From Pseudomonas azadiae (lineage in GTDB: Bacteria > Pseudomonadota > Gammaproteobacteria > Pseudomonadales > Pseudomonadaceae): a DNA stretch of 64,000 bases. Below, in pieces: positions 57,191-64,000 of the stretch. Under the pieces are notes generated by a model. It saw nothing but the letters and a program-made list of their open reading frames with translations, was not told the DNA's origin and did not search any database. The translations under genes and the position numbers were made by a program. The DNA lies in assembly GCF_019145355.1 (NCBI RefSeq), contig NZ_JAHSTY010000002.1:2046001-2110000 (forward strand), in the 5' to 3' direction. Numbering within the stretch: position 1 is the first letter of the stretch; every line of letters begins with the position of its first letter.

Positions 57191-58093
57191 TTAACGAACG
57201 AAGTGTTCAGTTTCGACATACACCACCGCGTCCCGGCGACGACCGCCGAAGGTTGCAGCGAAGCTGGCGAAGAAGGCGCCGATCAGCAGCGCGATAAACA
57301 TCCACAGCGACGTGTAGGCGGCCACCTTGGCGGCAGTGTCGGCGGCTTGCTTGGCTTTGAGCTTGGCGTCTTCGACGGCTTTACGGGCATCGCCGTAGAC
57401 CTTGTCGATACGCGCCTCGGCATCGGCCTGGCTGAGGTTGGTGCGCTGGCTGATCAATTGGGCCAGGTAGGCGCGGTCTTCAGCAGCCAGCTCACCGTTG
57501 TTGCTCACGGTGCGACCGAGAATTCGTGCGACCACACCGTGTACCGCATCGTCGCTGACCGCGGCAGGACGGTCATCGCGGAACAGGCTGTCGACATAGT
57601 AATCAAGATGATCGGCACTGCCATTGGCAGCGGAACCTGCGGCTTGGGTCATACCACCCGCGGCACTCGAGACGACGCTGGCACCAGCTTTCACACCACC
57701 GCTGACGGCGCTGCTCACAGAACCAACCACCAGCATCGCCGTGATCAGTGTGGCGACGGCCCAGGCCAGGAAGCCGTGGGCGGTGTCGCGAAAGTACACC
57801 TCATCGCCATGCATGTTGGCCCATTTCACGCGCAACCGGCCGGCAATGTAGCCGCCCAGCCCGGACGCGACGATCTGGGTAAATGCCAGCCAGATGATCG
57901 TGGAGATGCCAAGCCCCTTGGCGCTGATACCGCTGTCGGCCCACGGCGATACCGCCGAAAAGCCCAGGCCGAAGCCCAGCAATACCAGGATCAGCGACAA
58001 CGCCGCCGCCGCGGCGGCCCCGGCGAAGATCGCCCCCCAGGAAACCCCGGAGAGCGTGCTCGACTCTTGCAGCGTGGATGAAGAGGTGATCAT
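57191..58093 (-). CDS. Multi-pass membrane protein of unknown function (300 aa)
   Basis: The ATG at 58093 (MITSSSTLQESSTLSGVSW) is preferred over the frame's earlier ATG at 58231. Four hydrophobic helices are visible: two near the N-terminus, one near residue 115 and one near the C-terminus (SLWMFIALLIGAFFASF). Between them lies an Ala/Lys-rich amphipathic helix with YGDARKAVEDAKLKAKQAAD. The function is unknown; envelope stress roles are sometimes suggested for such proteins. Confidence 0.78.
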   Translation of the reverse strand: MITSSSTLQESSTLSGVSWGAIFAGAAAAAALSLILVLLGFGLGFSAVSPWADSGISAKGLGISTIIWLAFTQIVASGLGGYIAGRLRVKWANMHGDEVYFRDTAHGFLAWAVATLITAMLVVGSVSSAVSGGVKAGASVVSSAAGGMTQAAGSAANGSADHLDYYVDSLFRDDRPAAVSDDAVHGVVARILGRTVSNNGELAAEDRAYLAQLISQRTNLSQADAEARIDKVYGDARKAVEDAKLKAKQAADTAAKVAAYTSLWMFIALLIGAFFASFAATFGGRRRDAVVYVETEHFVR

Positions 58094-58291
58094 TGTAGTT
58101 TTGCTCCCGGCAGGAAAAATAGTGTTACAAGTCTCAAAAGAGACAGTGCAGGCACCATGCCAGTCGCCACAAAAAATAAAACCATTATATTTCAACGATT
58201 TAACTAAATTGAACTTACGCAAACCATGCAAGTTGCAAGAAACGACCGAATCAAGCAGGCGTTATGCACTCTCTTGCCTTAACACACACCC
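58094..58291. other. AT-rich leader and intergenic region
   Basis: About 200 bases upstream of the membrane-protein gene, AT-rich at 58130-58220, with no ORF of its own; the frame into the gene from 58231 has no ribosome-binding site. It presumably holds the promoter. The rest of the gap to 58503 is the REP element and the response-regulator leader. Confidence 0.5.
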
Positions 58292-58379
58292 TGTGGGAGC
58301 TGGCTTGCCTGCGATGGCGGTGTGTCAGCCAGACATTTGCAGCTGATGCACCGCCATCGCAGGCAAGCCAGCTCCCACA
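58292..58379. repeat. REP/REPIN palindrome
   Basis: Arms TGTGGGAGCTGGCTTGCCTG and complement, with the stem extended by CGATGGCGG/CCGCCATCG. It lies 125 bases before the response regulator gene. Confidence 0.93.
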
Positions 58380-58503
58380 GGGCCAGGCGGCGCCCATGAA
58401 ATCTGTGTCAGTTTTGCCAACATGAAGTTTTATTTAGGAAGCGTTCAGGCATTTCTTGGCAAAATGCTCGCACTTCAGTGTGAATCGCTCACCAGGTAAT
58501 CCT

Positions 58504-59187
58504 ATGACCCGTATTTTGACCATCGAGGATGACGCCGTAACGGCCCGCGAAATTGTCGCCGAGCTGAGTAGCCATGGACTGGAAGTAGACTGGGTAGACA
58601 ACGGCCGCGAAGGGCTGGTGCGTGCAGTGAGTGGTGATTACGACCTGATCACCCTTGACCGCATGCTGCCGGAACTCGATGGCTTGGCCATCGTCACCAC
58701 CCTGCGCACCATCGGTGTCGCGACGCCGATCCTGATGATCAGCGCGCTCTCCGACGTCGATGAGCGTGTGCGCGGCCTGCGGGCCGGTGGTGACGACTAC
58801 CTGACCAAGCCGTTCGCCTCGGATGAAATGGCCGCCCGCGTCGAAGTGCTGCTGCGGCGCAAGAGCACGGTCAAGGAGTTCGAAACCGCCCTGCGCGTGG
58901 CCGACCTGGAACTGAACCTGATCAGCCGCGAAGCCAGCCGCGCCGACCAACCGCTGAGCCTGTTGCCCACCGAATACAAACTGCTCGAATTTCTGATGCG
59001 CAACACCGGGCAGATCCTGTCGCGGATGATGATCTTCGAAGAAGTCTGGGGCTATCACTTCGACCCGGGCACCAACCTGATCGACGTGCACATCGGTCGC
59101 CTGCGCAAGAAAATCGACCCTCCGGGCCTCACGCCGCTGATCCGCACGGTAAGAGGTTCCGGTTATGTCATTGCTGAACCCCTCTAA
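58504..59187 (+). CDS. OmpR-family response regulator
   Basis: The ATG at 58504 (MTRILTIEDDAVTAREI) gives 227 residues. The receiver has acidic D9/D10, phosphoacceptor D52 in ITLDRMLPELDG and the conserved K in GGDDYLTKPFAS. A Trans_reg_C winged helix follows (LSLLPTEYKLLEFLM; DVHIGRLRKKID). It is phosphorylated by the overlapping kinase and regulates transcription. The regulon is unknown; no obvious target lies next to it. Confidence 0.94.
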   Translation: MTRILTIEDDAVTAREIVAELSSHGLEVDWVDNGREGLVRAVSGDYDLITLDRMLPELDGLAIVTTLRTIGVATPILMISALSDVDERVRGLRAGGDDYLTKPFASDEMAARVEVLLRRKSTVKEFETALRVADLELNLISREASRADQPLSLLPTEYKLLEFLMRNTGQILSRMMIFEEVWGYHFDPGTNLIDVHIGRLRKKIDPPGLTPLIRTVRGSGYVIAEPL

Positions 59188-60559
59188 GGGCTGGCGCTCT
59201 TCCAGCAGCCGCCTGCTGGCGCTGTACAGCTCACTGTTCGTGGCGTGGAGCTGCATCCTGATGGGGGTGCTGTATTTTGAAGTGTCGGGTTACCTGGGCG
59301 ATTTGTCGCGCCATTCCCTGCTGCAGCGCCAGCACCTGTTCCAGCGCTTCGACGGCGAAGAATTGGTGGAGGCGCTGACCACCAGCATGACCTTCGACAT
59401 GAAGGGCGTCGACGCCTATGGCCTGTTCGACGAGCAACTGCGTCCCCTCAGCGGGCCGATCCGCGCAGTGCCGCCGGACCTGCCCCTGGACGGCAAAATC
59501 CATGCCCTGGCCAATTGCGTCGACTCCGACGACCCCAAACTGCCCGAGGACAGCTGCGACGCCGTGGCCACCCACACCGCCGACGGCCGCTGGCTGGTCC
59601 TGGTGCGCGCCAACGGCTCGCTGTTCGGCGTGACCCGGATCATCTGGCATGCCTTGCTGTGGGCGCTGTCGCTGACGATCATTCCGGGCGCGGCCGGCTG
59701 GCATCTGTTGCGCCGCCGCCCGTTGCGGCGGATTCGCGGGATCCAGGCCAGCGCCGAAGCCATCGTCGCCGGCGACCTCACCCACCGCCTGCCGCTCTCG
59801 AACCGCCGCGACGAACTGGACATGCTCGCGGCCATCGTCAACGCCATGCTCGACCGCATCGAAAAGCTGATGAACGAGGTCAAGGGCGTCTGCGACAACA
59901 TTGCCCACGACCTGCGCACACCACTGACCCGCCTGCGCGCGCAGTTGTATCGCATCAAGCAGGAGGCCGAGGCAGAGTCGGGTTATGCAGTGAAACTGGA
60001 CGACGCGATTGCCGAGACCGACACCTTGATGGCGCGCTTTCGCGGGCTGTTGCGTATTTCCGAACTGGAAGACCACCAGCGACGCTCCGGTTTCTTGGTG
60101 ATGGACCCGCTGCCGCTGTTGCGCGAATTGCACGACTTTTATCTGCCCCTGGCCGAAGAAGGCGAGCTGCAACTGGTGCTGGAGGCGCCTGACTCGCTGC
60201 CGTGGATCACCGGCGACCGCGCGCTGCTGTTCGAGGCGCTGGCCAACCTGCTGAGCAACTCGATCAAGTTCTCGCCGCCGGGCGGCGAAGTGCTGTTGCG
60301 CGGGGTCAACGATGCCGGCAGTACCCGCATCGAAGTGCACGACTCCGGGCCGGGCATACCGGCAGCCGAGCGCAAGGCGGTGTTCCAGCGCTTTTATCGC
60401 GTGGACGAAAGCGACCAGCCAGGTGGGTTCGGGTTGGGCCTGTCGATTGTGGCGGCGATCATCAACTTGCACGGGTTCAAGTTGGAGGTGGGCGCCAGTG
60501 CCAGTGGTGGGGCAAGGCTGATGCTGGAGTGCCGCCAGCAGTTGATGCCCGAAGCCTGA
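59165..60559 (+). CDS. Sensor histidine kinase
   Basis: The ATG at 59165 overlaps the regulator by 23 bases, with AAGAGG upstream. Two membrane helices (about 15-40 and 160-185) bound a ~120-residue periplasmic sensor that carries a cysteine pair (NCVDSDDPKLPEDSC). HAMP, HisKA with H248 in IAHDLRTPLTRLR, and HATPase_c (N box LLSNSIKF, DSGPGI, GFGLGLSIV) follow. Signal unknown. Confidence 0.94.
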   Translation: MSLLNPSKGWRSSSSRLLALYSSLFVAWSCILMGVLYFEVSGYLGDLSRHSLLQRQHLFQRFDGEELVEALTTSMTFDMKGVDAYGLFDEQLRPLSGPIRAVPPDLPLDGKIHALANCVDSDDPKLPEDSCDAVATHTADGRWLVLVRANGSLFGVTRIIWHALLWALSLTIIPGAAGWHLLRRRPLRRIRGIQASAEAIVAGDLTHRLPLSNRRDELDMLAAIVNAMLDRIEKLMNEVKGVCDNIAHDLRTPLTRLRAQLYRIKQEAEAESGYAVKLDDAIAETDTLMARFRGLLRISELEDHQRRSGFLVMDPLPLLRELHDFYLPLAEEGELQLVLEAPDSLPWITGDRALLFEALANLLSNSIKFSPPGGEVLLRGVNDAGSTRIEVHDSGPGIPAAERKAVFQRFYRVDESDQPGGFGLGLSIVAAIINLHGFKLEVGASASGGARLMLECRQQLMPEA

Positions 60560-60575
60560 GATCGGCACGATCATC

Positions 60576-60663
60576 TGTGGGAGCTGGCTTGCCTGCGATA
60601 GCGGTGGATCAGTCGCTGTTTGTTGACTGACACTCCGCTATCGCAGGCAAGCCAGCTCCCACA
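60576..60663. repeat. REP/REPIN palindrome
   Basis: Arms TGTGGGAGCTGGCTTGCCTG and complement, stem extended by CGATAGCGG/CCGCTATCG. It separates the convergent kinase and SRPBCC genes. Confidence 0.93.
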
Positions 60664-60686
60664 TTGGATTTGCGGTGTTTGAAAGA

Positions 60687-61103
60687 TCAGGCCGGGAAGT
60701 TGGCGCGCAGCGCCTCTAATCCGCCGCTGTAGACGCCGGCAAACAACGCTTCGACCGCCGCATCGTCAGTCCCCGCCGCCGGGGTAAATACGCCGGACCA
60801 GGTCACCTTCGCCGACGACTCCGTCAGCGCCTCGACCTGCAACGTTGCCAGGTAGGCACTCACCGGGAACGGCGACTGTTCAATGGTGTAGCTGTAGGTG
60901 CGCGCCACGTTATCGAATGTCTGCAAGCGCTCGACGATCACACCGCCGTCGGCGGTGGTCAGGTGCCGCACGCGGCCGCCTTCGCCGGGCTCGCTCTTGG
61001 CGATAAGGGGCAGCCAGTCCGGCAGGCTGTTGAAGCCCCCCACCAGCTGCCAGACCTGATCGGCCGACACCGGGATCTCAATTACGGAAGATGCTGTTGG
61101 CAC
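60687..61103 (-). CDS. SRPBCC family protein
   Basis: The GTG at 61103 with GGAG 7 bases upstream gives MPTASSVIEIPVSADQVW and 138 residues; the longer frame is unsupported. The polyketide-cyclase/START-like fold is suggested by VWQLVGGFNSLPDWLPLI and the C-terminal helix AVEALFAGVYSGGLEAL. Such proteins bind hydrophobic ligands in a deep cavity. It is monocistronic and its ligand is unknown. Confidence 0.8.
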   Translation of the reverse strand: MPTASSVIEIPVSADQVWQLVGGFNSLPDWLPLIAKSEPGEGGRVRHLTTADGGVIVERLQTFDNVARTYSYTIEQSPFPVSAYLATLQVEALTESSAKVTWSGVFTPAAGTDDAAVEALFAGVYSGGLEALRANFPA

Positions 61104-61217
61104 GGTAAATCTCCAGAAGTCGTAGGAAAACGTCGTCCAGCCTGCCACGCTTGAGGCATCAATGCATCCATTGATACAGGAGGGAGCAAGCCCCCTCCTC
61201 CTCCCCTTGCTGGCAGG

Positions 61218-62321
61218 TCAGGGCAACGACTTGAGGAAGGTGGTGATCAATTGGTTCACCCGTTCCGCCGCTTCCAACTGCACCATATGCCCCGGCCCCG
61301 GCAGAATCTCCACCTGGGCCAGCAATCCCTCGGCATGCGTTGCCGGGATGATTGCATCATCGCTGCCCCAGATCACCAGGCTCGGCTGTCGGCCCACCCC
61401 ACTGCGCAGATCGAGCTTCTGCCGACCGCCCTCAAACAGCTGCTGATTAAGCTGGCGCAGGGCTTGATCCACGCCTTCAAGCCGTTTGAACTTGAGCATG
61501 TCCTCCAGCATCTGCCGCGTCACCAGCGCAGGGTCGCTGAACAGTTGGGTCAACTGGGGCTTGAGAGCATTGCGGTTTGTCGCGTCGGCAAAACCTTGCA
61601 GGTAGTCACCGTTGATATCCGGGCCCAGGCCGGCGCTGGCGATCAGGGTCAGTGACGCGACGCGCTCGGGTGCCTGGGCGGCAACCGTCAGGGAAACCAG
61701 GCCGCCCATGGAATGCCCGGCCAGGTGCACGCGGTCGAGCTTGAGATGGTCAAGCAGGGCCAACACCGCCTGGCTCAACTCCTGGGCATCGGCGCTTTGC
61801 AAGTGCTTGCCGGACTCGCCATGCCCCGGCAGGTCCAGGGTGATCACACGGCGCTCGGCGGCCAATGCCGGCTGGTTGAACAGCCAGTTGTTCAGGTCGC
61901 CGCCAAACCCGTGGACCAGCACCAACGGCGTGCCGCCCTCGCCCAGGTCGAGATAACGCAGCAAGCGCCCGCCTATGTCGACTTTCTGCGCACTGGGCCC
62001 CGAGGCTTCTACCTCAGCCGCGCTGGAAACAAACCCGGCGTTGAAGCGTTCAATCACAGCGTCAATCTCGGCTTCCGTGGCCTCGCCTTCCACGACGATC
62101 CCCAGCAAGGCGCCGACCGGCAAGGTCTCGTCGCTCAGCGCCAATACCCGGCGCAATACGCCACTGAATGGCGCCTCGACGCTGCTGGAGAGTTTGTCGG
62201 TTTCTACGTCCAGCACTTCCTCGCCTTTCTCCACCCGGTCGCCGGGTTGCTTGAGCCAGACATCGATGCGCCCTTCGGTCATCGACAGCCCCCACTTGGG
62301 CATGGTCAGGGTATGGATCAT
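61218..62321 (-). CDS. acoC: Acetoin dehydrogenase E2 component (dihydrolipoyl acetyltransferase)
   Basis: The 367-residue protein starts with a lipoyl domain (lipoylated K43 in VETDKLSSS). It continues, as in known AcoC, with an alpha/beta-hydrolase-type domain (LVHGFGGDLNNW; nucleophile S204 in GHSMGG) in place of the usual E2 catalytic domain. It accepts the acetyl group from the AcoAB E1 and transfers it to CoA. It overlaps acoB by 4 bases. Confidence 0.93.
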   Translation of the reverse strand: MIHTLTMPKWGLSMTEGRIDVWLKQPGDRVEKGEEVLDVETDKLSSSVEAPFSGVLRRVLALSDETLPVGALLGIVVEGEATEAEIDAVIERFNAGFVSSAAEVEASGPSAQKVDIGGRLLRYLDLGEGGTPLVLVHGFGGDLNNWLFNQPALAAERRVITLDLPGHGESGKHLQSADAQELSQAVLALLDHLKLDRVHLAGHSMGGLVSLTVAAQAPERVASLTLIASAGLGPDINGDYLQGFADATNRNALKPQLTQLFSDPALVTRQMLEDMLKFKRLEGVDQALRQLNQQLFEGGRQKLDLRSGVGRQPSLVIWGSDDAIIPATHAEGLLAQVEILPGPGHMVQLEAAERVNQLITTFLKSLP

Positions 62322-63337
62322 GCGGCGTTCCTCTTGTCGGCGATCTTCAGCACGGCGGCTTCGATCTTCGCGGCGTTGGGGATGTACAGGTCTTCCAATG
62401 CATCGGAAAACGGCACAGGGGTGTGCGGCGCGGTGACCATCTCGATCGGCGCGCGCAGAGAAGAAAACGCCCGCTGCGCGACCAGCGCACTGATATCGGT
62501 GGCGATGGAACAGCGCGGGTTGGACTCATCAATCACCACCAGCCGCCCGGTTTTCTCGACGCTTTCAAGGATGCTGTCTTCGTCGAGCGGGCTGGTGGTG
62601 CGAAGGTCCAGCACTTCGCAGTCGACGCCCTGGCGGGCCAGGTTGGCGGCGGCTTCCAGGGCGATATGCACCATGCGCCCGTAAGTCACCAGGGTTACGT
62701 CCTTGCCTTCGCGCACGAAGTTGGCTTCACCGAACGGCACGGTGTACAGCTCTTGCGGCACCTCGCCTTGCAGGCTGTAAAGCATCTTGTGTTCGAGGAA
62801 GATCACCGGGTCGTTATCGCGGATCGCCTGGATCAGCATGCCCTTGGCGTCATAGGGCGTGGCCGGGCACACCACTTTGAGGCCGGGAATATGGGTCCAC
62901 ATCGAGGTGAGCATCTGCGAGTGCTGGGCCGCCGCACGCAGGCCGGCGCCGTACATGGCGCGGATCACCAGCGGCGTGGTGGTCTTGCCGCCGAACATGT
63001 AGCGGAACTTGGCGGCCTGGTTGAGCAACTGGTCGAGGCAGCAGCCGATGAAGTCGACGAACATCAACTCGCACACCGGGCGCATGCCACGGGTGGCCGC
63101 GCCGACGGCCATGCCCACGTAGCCGACTTCGGACAATGGCGCGTCCAATACGCGCTCGGGAAACTCCGGGTACAGGCCTTTGGTCACCCCGAGCACGCCG
63201 CCCCAGGCATCCTGTTCGCCAGGGGCGCCGGTGCCACCGGACACATCCTGACCGATGATGAACACGCTGTGGTCACGGCGCATTTCCTGGGCCAGGGCTT
63301 CGTTGATTGCCTGCTGATAGCTGATTTTGCGAGCCAT
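62318..63337 (-). CDS. acoB: Acetoin dehydrogenase E1 beta subunit
   Basis: The 339-residue transketolase-like protein has SVFIIGQDVSGGTG, SEVGYVGMAVGAATRG and the C-terminal transketolase domain with VLDLRTTSPLDEDSI and VVIDESNPRCS. With acoA it forms the ThDP-dependent E1 that splits acetoin to acetaldehyde and an acetyl unit. Pyruvate or branched-chain E1 beta subunits are close relatives, but the adjacent acoC fixes the assignment. Confidence 0.93.
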   Translation of the reverse strand: MARKISYQQAINEALAQEMRRDHSVFIIGQDVSGGTGAPGEQDAWGGVLGVTKGLYPEFPERVLDAPLSEVGYVGMAVGAATRGMRPVCELMFVDFIGCCLDQLLNQAAKFRYMFGGKTTTPLVIRAMYGAGLRAAAQHSQMLTSMWTHIPGLKVVCPATPYDAKGMLIQAIRDNDPVIFLEHKMLYSLQGEVPQELYTVPFGEANFVREGKDVTLVTYGRMVHIALEAAANLARQGVDCEVLDLRTTSPLDEDSILESVEKTGRLVVIDESNPRCSIATDISALVAQRAFSSLRAPIEMVTAPHTPVPFSDALEDLYIPNAAKIEAAVLKIADKRNAA

Positions 63338-63363
63338 GAAATTCTCTCCGAAGGTTATTCTTA

Positions 63364-64000
63364 TTAGCGGTAGGCGACGTAGACATCACTGAGCAGGTCA
63401 GCGGCCTGGGGCTTGGGGTCGGACTTGGCCAGGCGCACGGCGTCTTCGATCAGCTGCGCGACCTCGCCGTCGATACGCTCGAATTGCGCCGCGTCCAGCC
63501 AGCCTTCGGCGTTACAGCGCTGGCGGAACAGCGCCAGGCAGTCAGCGTTTTCGCGCAGGTTCTTCACTTCATCGGGGCCGCGATAAGTTTGCGCATCACC
63601 CTCGAAGTGGCCGTAGAAGCGGCTCAGCTTCACTTCCACCAGCGTCGGCCCCTCGCCGTTGCGCGCCCGCTCTACCGCCACGCCCAGCGCCTGGTGCACG
63701 GCGAAGAAGTCATTGCCATCGGCGATCACCCCCGGCATGCCAAACCCTGCGGCGCGATCAGCGATGTCCTTGCACGCCACCGACCAGCCGGAGCCGGTGG
63801 CCTCGGCGTACCCATTGTTTTCCGCGACGAACAGGCACGGCAGTTTCATGATTGACGCCAGGTTCATCGCTTCGAACACCGCGCCCTCGTTGGAGCCGCC
63901 GTCGCCAAAAAACGCCACGGCCACACCCTGGCTGCCCTTGAGCTTGGCGGCCAGCGCAGCACCGGCCGCCAACGGCGCGCCGGCGCCGACAATGCCGTTG
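63364..64000 (-). CDS. acoA: Acetoin dehydrogenase E1 alpha subunit, 3' part
   Basis: The frame is open to the window edge (N-G-I-V-G-A-G-A-P-L-A-A-G), so the 5' part lies to the right and the first visible TTG is internal. The ThDP motif is GDGGSNEGAVFEAMNLAS with the partner N in VAENNGYAEAT. The phosphorylation-loop-like SRFYGHFEGDAQTYR follows. It binds ThDP and catalyses the first step of acetoin cleavage. It is the upstream gene of acoABC. Confidence 0.93.
   Translation of the reverse strand, partial: NGIVGAGAPLAAGAALAAKLKGSQGVAVAFFGDGGSNEGAVFEAMNLASIMKLPCLFVAENNGYAEATGSGWSVACKDIADRAAGFGMPGVIADGNDFFAVHQALGVAVERARNGEGPTLVEVKLSRFYGHFEGDAQTYRGPDEVKNLRENADCLALFRQRCNAEGWLDAAQFERIDGEVAQLIEDAVRLAKSDPKPQAADLLSDVYVAYR

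Overview
The window looks like the chromosome of a fluorescent pseudomonad of the Pseudomonas fluorescens lineage. The base composition is high GC. The gene order ldcA / dnaQ / rnhA / methyltransferase / gloB / mltD / two solute-binding proteins / two permeases / fused ATPase is, from memory, the P. aeruginosa PA1818-PA1807 block. Eleven REP-type palindromes with the arm GTGGGAGC(T/G)GGCTTGC lie between genes. No rRNA, tRNA, CRISPR array, insertion sequence or prophage was seen.

Layout. 1-2.8 kb: 3' end of poxB, an FMN reductase and two small unknown genes. 2.8-19 kb: conserved core, with a LysR regulator, a SatA-like acetyltransferase coupled to lysine decarboxylase ldcA, dnaQ, rnhA, gloB, mltD and a five-gene peptide ABC importer (nppA1A2BCD/yej type). 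19-25 kb: small regulatory and housekeeping genes (AraC, LysE, a CPYC flavoprotein with a divergent Rrf2 regulator, RNase T2, Gfo/Idh dehydrogenase, Nudix, GNAT). 25.3-27.9 kb: FoxA/FiuA-like siderophore receptor. 28-33.9 kb: RHS polymorphic-toxin locus with a ParB-like C-terminal tip, an overlapping immunity gene and a stretch of decayed genes. 34-42.4 kb: DUF2946 protein plus TonB receptor, an orphan betaine-type binding protein, several small proteins, a chemoreceptor and a DksA-like protein. 42.9-57 kb: a complete-looking myo-inositol regulon, with an ABC importer, a Gfo/Idh dehydrogenase, iolG-D-I-B-E-C and the divergent RpiR-type regulator. 57-61 kb: membrane protein with a 23-residue neighbour, a two-component system and an SRPBCC protein. 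61.2-64 kb: acoC-acoB-acoA acetoin dehydrogenase, running off the right edge.

How the parts work together. The iol genes would take up inositol, oxidise it, open the ring and convert the product through IolB, IolC kinase and its fused aldolase domain to three-carbon products. Two copies of TGGAA-N6-TTCCA, one before the transporter and one between iolC and the regulator, suggest a single repressor controls both operons. The RHS locus is the most variable part: its tip and immunity gene are AT-rich against a GC-rich core, the rhs reading frame is broken near its 5' end at a T5 tract, and a displaced gene, probably immunity, survives downstream with one frameshift and one stop.
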